In this document: piece after piece, positions 23,901-32,806 of the stretch
Layout of the letters: every line of letters begins with the position of its first letter
Numbering within the stretch: position 1 is the stretch's first letter
Source: Asterias amurensis
Lineage: Eukaryota; Echinodermata; Asteroidea; Forcipulatida; Asteriidae
DNA length: 64,000 nucleotides
Assembly (NCBI RefSeq): GCF_032118995.1
Contig: NC_092662.1
Span: 14,583,701-14,647,700 of the forward strand
Direction: 5' to 3'
The notes under the pieces: generated by a model
The model's input: only the letters and a program-made list of their open reading frames with translations
Databases searched by the model: none
Told to the model about the DNA's origin: nothing
Made by a program: the position numbers and the translations under genes

Positions 23901-26900
23901 TTTCATGGAATAATATTTCAAGAGAAGTCTTTCACCATTACCTTCTGTAAACCCTGTAAGTTATTTGTAAATCTGTGAACTTTTTTTTTTTTTTTTCTGT
24001 GCCGAAAGTGTATAATGGCTGTAAAAACCAAAATTAACAGACTGGGTAGTCTTACCTCCATACTGGCCCATCTGTGGTGACGACAGAGCAATGAAGGTGT
24101 GCACATTATGATCGGACATTGTCTCCAGAATTCCGCGACAGATGATTCCACCTATAGACAAAAAATTAAAAATAACATAATAAAAACTACATTCATTACA
24201 GACGATGTGACCTATGTTTACATTCAAACCACCCTCTGTTGACACAACACTGTACACGTCATGTTTGGCCGAGCAAATAGACGCGTAGTCATGGTAAGAT
24301 TGCGTATACTTTCTAGCTGGCTGCCAAAACACAAAGGTTTTACCTGGCGGTATGCGTGCGAATCATGTTATGGTTTTCGAGTGACGTCAGAGGTCACATC
24401 GTCTATGAGGAAACTTTTACTACCAAATGACAATGCTAAACAAATCATAAGGTCAGGAAGGTGCCTGTTACCTGATTCCGAGGGCCCAGTTTCATAAAGC
24501 TGACAAAAAAATACTGCTTAGCAAATTTCTATGCTTAGCAAAGAATGGTGGAATGGAATTTTGGCTGGGAATCAATTTCTGTTAAGCAATATTTTACTAT
24601 GCTTTGCGAGTTTTTGTGCTTACAGGCTTTACAAAATCGGGCCCAGCTTAAAGTTCTATGCTTAGCAAAAATGGGTCGGGCACCAGTCACAACAGTTTAC
24701 CTTTGTTGAACCATGTTGAACAAGGTAAACTTAATGTAATTTTGGCTTGTAACCTGTTTCTGTTAAGCAATACTCTTCTTTGTTTAGCAATTTCTTTGTG
24801 CTTACAGGCTTTATGAAATCGAGCTAAGCTTACCTTGTGAGTAGCAGATGAGTATAACGCCATCTTGAGCCTGTTGCATGATGGGACGCATAGCAGCGGC
24901 AAACTTGGGTACTTGTTTCCATAATGGTTCCACACTTTGTAAATTTTCAAATAAAGGAATCGATGTAACGCTGGTGCCAGGATGTGCCTATAAAGTAAAA
25001 ACAAAAAACATGTTTTTGTAACGATTTTTTTAATGAAGTATAAATACCAAACCTTATACAACAGTCTCAAGTAGATTGAACTTTATTTGAATTGATGAAA
25101 GCACCTGGGGATGAAAAAATAAGTTAGTTCACACAAGAAAACCACGAAATGCTGTCATTTATAGCTTTTGAGAAAGACTCTGCAAGGGTCGAAACGTCAG
25201 ATTATTAACTCTTTTTTTGCAATACCATACAGTGTAGGTCTGTTTGGTTGGTAAGCAGTTTGCAACAGATAATTAATTTTTCTCACAATAAATTCACCAA
25301 CAACAATTATTTTCTCAAAACAACAGTCCAAGATATTCTTTCACATCCCAAGACCAAACGAGACTTATCATACATACAATAAGGAACAGTACCTGCAAAG
25401 CACTAAATTATTATTTCATCTTACCAGCGATATCATCTCTTCTAGGTGTCGCATTAAAAACCACCTCATTATCCAGATGTAGGCATGCCGTTTTCATACA
25501 GCATAGTGCCAAAATAATCTTGCAGAGCAGGGAAATCATGCTGCAAACTTTCAAAGCTCGACTAAAATAATGTAGTACAACTTCACAGCCCTGAGTTCTG
25601 AAACCAAAATGACATCCGACCCAACATCCTAATAGGCAAACACCAAGAGCTTTGTTTATGGTTTCATTTACAGAACCTGAGAACTAGAGTAGGCCTATGA
25701 GGAATGAGGAAGCTTGCATATTCTTTTTAGAGGGAAACAGACAAATCTGTGAAAAAAAAAAACTTATTATTTCATCTTACCAGCAATATCATCTCTTCTA
25801 GGTGTCGCATTTTACTGGCTCGACTAAAAATTCCATGGACAATGATGACAGGTCTAAAAACCACCTCATTATCCAGATGTAGGCATGCCGTTTTCATACA
25901 GCATAGTGCCAAAATAATCTTGCAGAGCAGGGAAATCATGCTGCAAACTTTCAAAGCTCGACTAAAATAATGTAGTACAACTTCACAGCCCTGAGTTCTG
26001 AAACCAAAATGACATCCGACCCAACATCCTAATAGGCAAACACCAAGAGCTTTGTTTATGGTTTCATTTAACCTGAGAACTAGAGTAGGCCTATGAGGAA
26101 TGAGGAAGCTTGCATATTTTTTTTAGAGGGAAACAGACAAATCTGTGAAAAAAAAAAAAACCTCAGTTGTGATTCAATTCCTTCAATTCCGCTGACGTCA
26201 TGTCTGGGAGTTTGCTTTGTTATACCTCCACGCTGCAACAAAGCGGCTTTACAAATTGAAGCTCAAGCAGGTCTTTAAATATTACTACAAGACACATGTA
26301 TACAAAAATTCAACAAAATATAATCCAATGTTAGCAAAGAATAAATAAAGTTCTTACCAACAGTACCATGTTCTCAAGCTCTTCCTGATAGCTTGCTTTA
26401 CCAAACAATCCATGAACCAAAATAACAGGTTTGTACACCGTTTGTACTGCTTCTAAATTTACATTTTGGAGACAGCACATCACCAGAATAATCCTGCAGA
26501 TTATTTGCAGAGCAGGAGCACAGACCTTAAAAACCATTTTTGAAAAATTATTACAAAAAAAAAAACAGGAAGCTAAATCGCAGTACAATTTTTACAGCAC
26601 AACCACCACGATCAAATAATGTGAGTGACTGTGAGCATGGAGAAAGTGGGTGTGACTTTTTTGAAAGAATAGCGGACCCTTTTAGCTAACGAGTTCGGTA
26701 ACATAACATGTTGTTATTGTGTGAATAGTGCCAACACGAGGAAGTCTTGCACTGCAGTAACACAACAGGAACTTTAGGAATAAATCAATGGTGAAATAAA
26801 CTCAAATAAATATTTTGTGTTTTTCCTTGTGTGAGTCATATATAGTCATACGATTTAATGCACGATACAAAAACAACAAAAACTGCACTTAGTACATAAT

Positions 26901-27610
26901 CATTACAAACAGTACAATCATATTTGACACTACTCCCTAGAACTATGAGGTTCGTTCGGCCATGTTCGTCTCATAGTTCTAGTATAGTAGGAGTAATTTG
27001 ACACTACACTATCTATGTAACCATGGAGGTCTACCTACCCAAAACGGGTCAACTCGTACCCAAGTCAACTCGTACCCAAGTTAGCCCACATTGTTGCCAT
27101 TAAAAGCTGAACAAGGTGGGCTAGTACCCAAGTCAACTCGTACCCAAAATATTTACCTCCATGGTGTGACTGTGTAGTGTGTAATGTAAAAATTGGGATT
27201 CCAAAAATTGTAAGAGATATTTTTAATTAAACAAACAAACTTTACAAGTTTCTTTTATAATCCTAGTCCTACTTCTAGAAATTATAAGGCTAAAAGTAGT
27301 ATAATCCATGCATAATGCTGACTAAAATGCGACAACAACGAGTGATTACCTGTGTAATAAACTGCCTTAAACCAGCCAGCGAATTGTTAACAGCAAAGAC
27401 ACCGTGTACTAGAATGACCGGACGGTACGCGACATTCTCGTGGGGTGATTTGCTCTCAATGCCCGGCCTCGTTGAATGGTGGCTCCCGCTCGCTAAAAAC
27501 TGCCACTCGCCGACCACAGCAACAAACAACGATACCAAAATGACGGTAAAATATTGCCATTTCTGAATTATCTCAGTCTGTAGTAAAAAGTATGCAGTAT
27601 CGGCTGCCAT
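17949..27610 (-). CDS. PPT2: PPT2-like lysosomal palmitoyl-protein (acyl) thioesterase, complete, nine exons
   Basis: Exons are 27610-27350, 24987-24834, 24151-24056, 22964-22916, 21671-21619, 20582-20499, 19706-19622, 18955-18901 and 18092-17949. Every junction keeps phase and the total is 326 codons plus stop, against about 302 residues in human PPT2. Exon 1 encodes a hydrophobic signal anchor or peptide and the first strand [11 protein letters not shown]. The nucleophile Ser137 is in ICYSQGG across the exon 2/3 junction, Asp252 is in [13 protein letters not shown], and His307 is in GVMHTNWH. These give the alpha/beta-hydrolase triad of the PPT family. [18 protein letters not shown] and the C-terminal CIEPWLS are PPT2 hallmarks. 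The family removes acyl groups from thioesters in lysosomes. Two further first exons (see separate entries) can replace exon 1. Introns are crowded with foldback elements and SINEs. Confidence 0.96.
18196..18392. mobile_element. Foldback element, GGGCCCAATTTCATAGA type
   Basis: Ends GGGCCCAATTTCATAGACC and the inverted TACATGAAATTGTGCCCTGG with paired inner blocks (CTTAGCA/TGCTAAG). Intron 8 of PPT2. The family is the commonest in this window. Confidence 0.65.
18510..18862 (-). repeat. tRNA-derived SINE, type S
   Basis: Minus-strand head with CATGGCCAAGCGGTTAAGAG and the following CCGGATTCAAGCTC, then the body and the CACCTTGAAGTGGCC tail. It ends 39 nt from PPT2 exon 8, in the intron downstream of it. 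Confidence 0.7.
18985..19363. mobile_element. Foldback MITE, family 1, in PPT2 intron 7
   Basis: Ends AGACACTGGACACTATCAGT and inverted CTATGGTAATT-side partner; TTAA at 19364-19367, the other flank changed to ATAA. It begins 30 nt upstream (in transcript sense) of the exon 8 acceptor, where the branch point would be expected. Confidence 0.82.
19930..20130 (-). repeat. tRNA-derived SINE, type R
   Basis: On the minus strand a head containing GGTTCGAATCCCATCGGGG is followed by a body with GTCCTTGACTGGCTGTGTGG and a tail with TTGGGTTCTTGGCTAGT. The same element, interrupted, is at 22007-22770. Confidence 0.6.
20137..20394. mobile_element. Foldback element, CCAATTTCATGGCTCTGC type
   Basis: Ends GGGCCCAATTTCATGGCTC and inverted GAGCCATGAAATTTGGCCC. 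Several internal paired blocks of the type TTCTGCGCTTA/TAAGCGCAGAA. Intron 6 of PPT2. Confidence 0.75.
20823..21450 (+). repeat. tRNA-derived SINE, type S, split by a hAT-like insertion
   Basis: The head (GTGGCCGAGTGGTTAAGAG) and body run to 20965 and resume at 21328 with the family sequence through GGGGTAACCCTGTTTCAGCC to CACCTTGAAGTGGCC. The gap is exactly the hAT-like element at 20966-21327. Confidence 0.78.
20966..21327. mobile_element. hAT-like non-autonomous element, 362 bp, 8-bp target duplication
   Basis: The ends TAAGCTTGGGCGATATC are inverted, and GTATGGAC is duplicated on both sides (20958-20965, 21328-21335). The interior is rich in GATATCG/CGATATATCGCG strings. Terminal TGGGCGATAT and 8-bp duplications are characteristic of animal hAT elements. 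No transposase. Confidence 0.88.
22007..22770 (-). repeat. SINE type R with tandemly expanded tail, interrupted by SINE type S
   Basis: Four imperfect 68-78-bp copies of TGTACTAGCCAAGAACCCAA...GTTTCAGTTTTAGATG lie at 22007-22306, then the type R head with ATTCGAACCAGGGT. A type S SINE (22394-22727) interrupts the head, which resumes as GAATCCTAGAGATGGAAGGC. Confidence 0.7.
22394..22727 (+). repeat. tRNA-derived SINE, type S head with GCGCTTTGAGACACC tail
   Basis: Head GTGTCGTGGCTGAGCGGAC, body with GACATTTGTGTCCCTGAG, and tail GAAGCGCTTTGAGACACCGG...AAAAAGCGGTATAGAAAC ending in an ATT-rich run. The same tail type stands alone at 52735-52845. Confidence 0.72.
23258..23405 (+). repeat. tRNA-derived SINE, type Q
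   Basis: CTCTGTGGTCTAGTTGGTAA head with GGGGTTTGAATCCCACCC, then body TGCCTGTGATTTCTTTTTTA and AACTCGGGAAAGCAT. Confidence 0.7.
23421..23566. repeat. Foldback carrying two hammerhead-like motifs head to head
   Basis: The two arms are inverted copies of GGTTCTGAAAA and of the GACGATCAGAGC...GATCGAAACGTCGAG block. Each arm carries the motif AGAAGA-stem-GAAACGTC or close to it (see findings). Confidence 0.65.
23658..24020. mobile_element. TTAA-type foldback MITE, family 3
   Basis: Starts after TTAA (23654-23657) with ATCCATTGGACACTTTCGGT and ends with the inverted CCGAAAGTGTATAATGGCT. Close relative of 37369-37738. It ends 36 nt from PPT2 exon 3. Confidence 0.72.
24484..24826. repeat. Two adjacent relics of the GGGCCCAATTTCATAAAGC foldback family
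   Basis: 24484-24645 runs from GGGCCCAGTTTCATAAAGCTG to TTTACAAAATCGGGCCC; 24646-24826 is a second, decayed unit with CTTAGCAAAAATGGGTCGGG and GCTTTATGAAATCGAGC. Intron 2 of PPT2, up to the exon 2 donor. Confidence 0.6.
25408..25760 (-). pseudogene. Broken tandem copy of PPT2 alternative first exon C
   Basis: This stretch is almost identical to 25764-26158, which holds alternative exon C, so the duplication is recent. It lacks 44 bp in the middle of the exon, corresponding to 25812-25855 of the intact copy. That removes the RPVIIVHG strand and shifts the frame relative to the phase-0 donor, so the exon copy cannot give a working thioesterase N-terminus. An assembly artefact from two haplotypes is possible. 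Confidence 0.75.
25764..26158. repeat. Intact copy of the tandem duplication carrying PPT2 exon C
   Basis: Starts TTATTATTTCATCTTACCAG like 25408 and ends with the same A-run. Differs from the left copy mainly by the 44 bp that the left copy has lost. Confidence 0.75.
25781..25939 (-). CDS. PPT2: Alternative first coding exon (C) of the PPT2-like gene
   Basis: The first in-frame ATG (25939) gives [14 protein letters not shown], then [18 protein letters not shown], ending MILL at a GTAAG donor in phase 0. It is clearly homologous to exon B (both have a KVC/LLCKII-type leader and the RPVI-VHG-F core) and can join the same downstream exon at 24987. Leader length is short (53 codons). It lies in the intact copy of a tandem duplication; the neighbouring copy at 25408-25760 is broken. 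Confidence 0.78.
26358..26537 (-). CDS. PPT2: Alternative first coding exon (B) of the PPT2-like gene
   Basis: From ATG 26537 the frame reads [14 protein letters not shown], a Cys-rich hydrophobic signal-peptide-like stretch, then [20 protein letters not shown], and stops at a GTAAG donor after codon 60 in phase 0. This is the same phase as exon 1 (27350-27610), so it can splice directly to the AHPGTSVTS exon at 24987. It carries the same catalytic-domain first strand and HG turn as exon 1 with a different leader. No second set of downstream exons exists nearby, so it is best read as an alternative first exon with its own promoter. An abandoned duplicate exon is the alternative. Confidence 0.82.
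27021..27164. repeat. Foldback with AACTCGTACCCAAGTC direct repeats
   Basis: Outer ends CCATGGAGGT/ACCTCCATGG are inverted, but the inner units GTCAACTCGTACCCAAGT lie in direct orientation on both sides of a GCCCACATTGTTGCC loop with its partner AAGGTGGGC. Upstream intron of PPT2, between exon 1 and exon B. Confidence 0.55.
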
Positions 27611-27908
27611 GGTTACATAATTTTAGAAGTAATTTCAAGAAATTTCTCTACTTCTTTACAAATTTTCCTTTTTTGACTTTAGACTGGTTACTTTTCTTGT
27701 GTAACCAACAATTATCCCATGTATACTACTGGGCACCGTGCGCCTTCCAGATCTATTTTTAGAAACGGATCACACCATCACCGATCACATTCACGTGACA
27801 TTGTTATTGTTTCGTTTACAAGTAGAGAGAGTGGCTGTTGCCAGCTTGGTGTTGATAGTCCTTTGTGGGAGTTGTTTGCAAAGTTCCCTTGATGGGAAGA
27901 TCATCTAA

Positions 27909-27971
27909 GCAAACAAACAAACAAACAAACAAACAAACAAACAAACAAACAAACAAGCAAACAAACAAACA
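27909..27971 (+). repeat. (CAAA)n microsatellite
   Basis: About 15 units of AAAC/CAAA with one interruption. Confidence 0.95.
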
Positions 27972-28736
27972 AATATCTGTGAAACAGTAGATCAATTTTT
28001 TTTTTTTTAGCCTTCGAGAAAGACTCTGCTAGGGTCGAAACGTCAGGCCATTAACTATTTTTTTGCAAATTAATAAAGGTTTGTTTGTGGGGGAGGGGGG
28101 GGGGGTAGGCGTTACTCCCAGTTCCATTGAGGGTGGTCGGGATCTTTTCTCGTCTTTCCAACTATAGGACCGGGCGCTATGTGGATTAAGTTATCATAAG
28201 CTTTACAGAAATGAAACCATACAAAAAAAAATTAAAAAAGCGATTTTTACTTGACACAGAACACACAGAAAGAAATAAGTGATGACAATATTGTTTCTTT
28301 TAAAATCAATTAACTCTTTATTTCACATTTCGCCTTAACCTGGCCAGCTTAAAGTAACGCGCTAATTTTCTGATACTTTTCTGATAATTATTTTCTGGTG
28401 GGGAAAATACCTCCACCACATCAGCATGTAACTAAGTTTACAGACATTTTGGGAAATTACATTAACAAAGAAATCAGGAAATATTGAAAAGGAGTTTCTG
28501 GACCCTGGGAAAAATTAAAGTTGGATGATGATGTATTGAAGCACCCACTGCAAATTTGGGCAAAGACAGGCAAATAATGTCCATTCAGTTGATCTAGACA
28601 CTATGATCACCCGTGTACATACATGAGCATAGAACTATATTAAAATCTTCCAGGGCTCTAATTTTGAGGGAAAATTTGCAAGATCTCAGGGCTTGTAGCT
28701 CAAAATATTTACTGGATTTGTTTGTGTAAAAGACCA

Positions 28737-28981
28737 GGGCCCAATTACATAGAGCTGCTAAGCACAACAATTTGCTTAGCATGAAATTTCTTCCTAGATA
28801 AAAACAGGATTACCAACCAAATCTCCATTTGTTGCATATTGCTTGTTGCTGGTACTCAGCTGATGTTTGCAAATCCTGAAAATCACGTGGAAATTTGGTT
28901 GGTAATCCTGTTTTCATCTAGGAAGAAATTTTATGCTAAGGAAATTTTGTATGCTAAGCAGCTCTGTGAAATTGGGCCCAG
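28737..28981. mobile_element. Foldback MITE, GGGCCCAATTTCATAGAGC type
   Basis: Ends GGGCCCAATTACATAGAGCT and inverted AGCTCTGTGAAATTGGGCCC. Inner arms GAAATTTCTTCCTAGATAAA and AAACAGGATTACCAACC are paired. The best preserved sister copy is 44153-44382. Confidence 0.8.
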
Positions 28982-29121
28982 GTTTTAAATGAGAAAGCAA
29001 GCATTCAAATATTTTCACTTGAATATGCACTAAGACAATGTTAGAAGAAATTTATCTCATTTGTATTTCATAGTACACATTTGATACTCATTAGACCCAA
29101 AGTGAGGTATTGTTGAAAAAC

Positions 29122-29495
29122 ATGGAAAGACTTGTTACCGGTCGGATGCCAAAATCACTGGTCTTGTTTCTGCGGTGCAAATTTTAAGCCCTGCTATCGA
29201 CACTTCCAAATGCATGGGGAAACAAATATTTGGGGGACTAACCAGAAATTGAGTGCGATATAAATCCATTGTACTGAATCATTACAACAGCTAGGTTAGA
29301 AAACTAAAGGAACATGGAAGGACTTGTTGCTGGCCCGATGCTAAAATCACAGGTCTTGTTTCTGTGGTAACAATTTAAGCCCTGCCTTCGACACTTCAAA
29401 ATCTTGGAAATAAATTTGGGGACTAACCAGAAGTTGAATGCGATATACATCCATTGTACTGAATCATTACAACAGCTAGGTTAGAAAACTAAAAT
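29122..29495. repeat. Two tandem copies of a ~185-bp unit
   Basis: Both copies carry ATGGAA(A/G)GACTTGTT, GTCTTGTTTCTG, and ATCCATTGTACTGAATCATT before the shared end AACAGCTAGGTTAGAAAAC. The copies have drifted by about 10 percent by eye. Confidence 0.7.
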
Positions 29496-29639
29496 AATAT
29501 CTCAGCTGTCCGTAGGAGAAATCATGTCCTGCAGTTTTACTCCAGATGTTATCGTTGTATTCCAGAATGTTCATCCCACTATTGAGACAGGCCTGAAATA
29601 AAAACAACGGAGACCACACAGGCCATGGCCCTATTGCCC

Positions 29640-30060
29640 CTGATCTTGGCTTTGGTGCCCCTTTAGAAGATCCCCATAGACTTGAAGAATTTGCAATGGA
29701 AGTGCCCTTTGGCAAAATGAAAAAGACCCTTTCCTCTCAGATAAAACTCAAGGCCTGTTAGGAACCTTCTTGCTGTTAACATGAAGGTATTGGCCTTGGT
29801 GCCCCTTTAGAAGTTTCCCATAGACTTGAAGAATTTGCAATGGAAGTGCCCTTTGGCAAACTGAAAAAGACCCTTTCCTCTCAAAGATGAAACTCAAGGC
29901 CTGTTAGGAACCTTTTTGCTGTTAACATGAAGGTATTGGCCTTGGTGCCCCTTTAGAAGTTTCCCATAGACTTGGAGATTTTCAATTGACGTGCCCTTTG
30001 GCATAACAAGAAATATCTATTCCTCTCAAAGATGAAATTCCAGGCCTGTCTTTGCTGTTA
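29640..30060. repeat. Tandem ~160-bp repeat related to the GTGCCCTTT dispersed family
   Basis: About 2.6 copies of a unit with TTGGTGCCCCTTTAGAAG, CATAGACTTGAAGAATTTGC and GGAAGTGCCCTTTGGCA. The GTGCCC-rich core is shared with 48123-48275, 53748-53912, 54000-54142, 60505-60655 and 63478-63648. Just downstream of UBL5. Confidence 0.7.
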
Positions 30061-30101
30061 ACATGAATGTTAAAAACATCAGAGAGAGTGACCATTGTTT
30101 T

Positions 30102-30107
30102 TTTATT
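30102..30107 (-). promoter_or_regulatory. Candidate poly(A) signal of UBL5
   Basis: Minus-strand AATAAA about 90 nt after the UBL5 stop, at the edge of the downstream tandem repeat block. Confidence 0.45.
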
Positions 30108-30195
30108 TTAGCCGTCCACAAATCCAGATGGTATGATACTTCACAATCCTTGCAGCGTTGGTTTGAGTTTTTAGGAAAGTCCGTCTCATGTTTGA

Positions 30196-31668
30196 TCATT
30201 GGTAGTACAATTCCAAGTTCATTCCGTCGCCGATTTCATCTGAGAAGAGACATTTTGCAGTTAAGGGAAAAGACATTTAATAGGTTGAAGTAGGTATCTT
30301 TTTTAACAAATGCCTGTTTTGACAAAAGGTTAGTAAGAATGGTGTTGGCAGTGTTGTTGCTAGACCAATTTTAATGGTGGGCTCTAAATCCAACTTAGTC
30401 TATTCCCAATTTGTAATGTTTAGATAGGGGGGCCATCATTACCGAAGTGCTATCTGGGGGGAAATCTGTGCTGGGCAGCACATAGTTGCGATGATCGTAA
30501 CCACACGCACAAGATTCAGCTGAAGTGCAATTATGTTGATAGACTAGTCACCAGATTTGCCCAATTTTTACCGCCTTCAAAAATCATGACACTAATTCTA
30601 AAAACACGGATTTGATCATTTATGTCTGAATCGATGCATAATACTGAAAACATCAATGAGACAGTATTTTGAAGAAAATAATCATTGCAACTAGGCAGCT
30701 CTTACAGCACAGTGTATTTTACTCAGAATGCTGGGCAAAGGTTGCCAGTTCTTGGCAGGCTGGCCCAGTACCGCCAACTGTGGCTACAACACTGGTCGTA
30801 AACAATACCAACTGATAGTTCAAAATAGTTCAAAGTTCAAAGGATACAGTCTCTGAGTGTGATGTGGTTCTTGAAGATGTTGTACCACTTCTTGAGGACG
30901 ATCTTCTCGTGTCTTGTTCCGGTTTGTGCAGCGATGAGTTTCTTCAGGTCACCTATTGTGTCGTCAGCGCTGACAGGACAAAATGCTAAGGATCATTCTC
31001 ATAATGTTTAGTAATGTTGAACTTTAGACAAACATAGGATTCGGACTGCCTCTAGCTACCGGGCAATCTCGGTAGTCTAGGTGGTAAGACACTGCTCTAG
31101 AATTGCAAGGGTTGTGGGTTCGAATCCCACCCGAGTAATATGCCTGTTATATTTGTTCAAAGGACTTGGGAAAGTACTGAGTATACAGTGCTTGAACACA
31201 TCGTTGTATGGGTAAAAACCACCATTAATATTCAGACAACTAAATGAAGAAATGTAAAGGGAAGCTGGGCTAGTTTTGATAATTTTCCGCACGTCGCCAC
31301 CAATTTATCCGCCCCTAATTAACTCCAATTACGCTGAATTATTATCAACGACTTGCACCATGTGCAATTACAGCCATGGTTTAGTTTGCCATTGATTATC
31401 ATTCAATGTCTGATCTGAGCGAATTAAATATCATGATGGTTGATACAATGATACACAGACACACACGTCATGCACGTACACACCAAACATCATACATGAC
31501 AATTGACATGACAAAGTTAAGTAGTTACAAAATAAAAACAACAACACCAGACAAAAAGTAACCTCCTCGGCTCATTTTAAAGTTTCGTTTATCGTCCTAT
31601 ATAAAAAGATACTTGCACTTGATGCGAACTTTCTTTCCAAGGCGGTCGTTACACGTTATTTCAATCAT
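30196..31668 (-). CDS. UBL5: UBL5 (Hub1) ubiquitin-like modifier, complete
   Basis: Exons 31668-31613, 30969-30848 and 30239-30196 join in phase to give exactly 73 residues, the usual length. The sequence starts [19 protein letters not shown], continues [18 protein letters not shown], and ends with the di-tyrosine YYQ tail and no Gly-Gly, as in Hub1. The conserved Asp22 that binds HIND motifs of spliceosomal partners such as Snu66/SART1 is present (NADD). UBL5 acts non-covalently in pre-mRNA splicing, and also in the mitochondrial unfolded protein response in worms. One visible change is [10 protein letters not shown], where vertebrates have YEIHDG. A candidate poly(A) signal lies about 90 nt downstream of the stop (minus-strand AATAAA at 30102-30107). 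Confidence 0.98.
31036..31225 (+). repeat. tRNA-derived SINE, type Q, best copy
   Basis: CTCGGTAGTCTAGGTGGTAA, then GTGGGTTCGAATCCCACCC (B box), then TATGCCTGTTATATTTG and ACTTGGGAAAGTACTGAG. It sits in UBL5 intron 1, 67 nt upstream (in transcript sense) of exon 2. Confidence 0.75.
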
Positions 31669-32806
31669 TTTGCAGTTATTTTCTTAAGGTTTCCAGAACA
31701 CAAAATGACATGCACACGCAGTTTTTACTCGATCTTCTATATGATAAGATGGCCTATCAGTAACAGAGAGGGCGCCTTGCCAAATGAGAAATGTCAAAGA
31801 AAACAACAGAGGGGGCAGTTTATCTTGCCCCAGAGCGCCCACTAAATTATAGGCTTAGAGTGCAAATTTCAACCTATTTAAAAATAAACGAAAAATACTT
31901 CAAAGTCTCACTGCTTTTTACATTAAAAGGGAAATTATTTATTTACTCTTTATCATATTAATACACCAAGTGAGAATACATGTCTGTAATAACAATATTA
32001 CCTAACCCGAGTGTCTTCTTCTTTCAATTTTTGTTGAGGGTCGAATTTTTGGTGGGAGACTTTTCAGAAACTTTTACCTGTAGACTGGGGGCGGAGGAGG
32101 GGGAGAGGTGTTTCATTACAGGGGGGGGGGGGGTTATTACAAAATTAATTCTCACTGGCCCATGCAGACACGAGGAATGCACCCCCACAAAAACGTGCAT
32201 TTTCCAGTGCGGGGGGGGGGGGGGCACTTTCTTCGTGTACATTTTTTACTCTAAAATGATGGGAGAAGAGAAAAGCCTAAGCCGTGCGCTGTGCGTTGTG
32301 CAAGGAGTCAGTAACATTAAGTTCCCTATACAAATAACGCAAAATAACAAACACCTATAATTAAGCCACACAGAAACTGCTTCTTGTTTACATGGATTTC
32401 ATTGTTCACCTTTTATTTCTAGCAACCACATTAGTTAAACGTTTTGTTTAAAGGTATATAATGCTTTTCTTTGAAACTAGTCCCTTCCGCTAATGACCTG
32501 CTTGCTTTTCTATACAGATAATGCCATTGCATTGAACTAAGTTAAAGCTTTCAACCGTTTTTGTTGTCACTTTGCTGACTGTAATGAAGACAATGTGGAT
32601 AACCAGCTGCTTCGATGAGCGTCAGTGAAAATAATACAATCTGTAATGTTTCTGATACCTTGATCATAAACGCGAATTTCAAGTAGATTTGTGTTTAAAT
32701 TATATTTAGGTAGTGAAGCGTCAGCTGCGAGAATTACTCAAAATCAATGAACAAGAGAATACCATCCACAGCTCCACGTTTGACTCGACTGTCCAAGTGG
32801 TTTAGT
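31669..32806. other. Intergenic region between cystatin and UBL5
   Basis: Holds the UBL5 upstream region and two long G runs (near 32120 and 32208-32224). No gene is supported. Confidence 0.4.

Noticed and set aside
29476-29715. Minus-strand frame ACLNSGMNILEYNDNIW as an extra UBL5 exon
   Set aside because: The phase at its possible acceptor would give an early stop after UBL5 exon 2, and the sequence lies in a tandem duplication.
31060-31137. tRNA gene with GGTTCGAATCCC
   Set aside because: It is the head of SINE type Q, found with the same body elsewhere; no complete cloverleaf.
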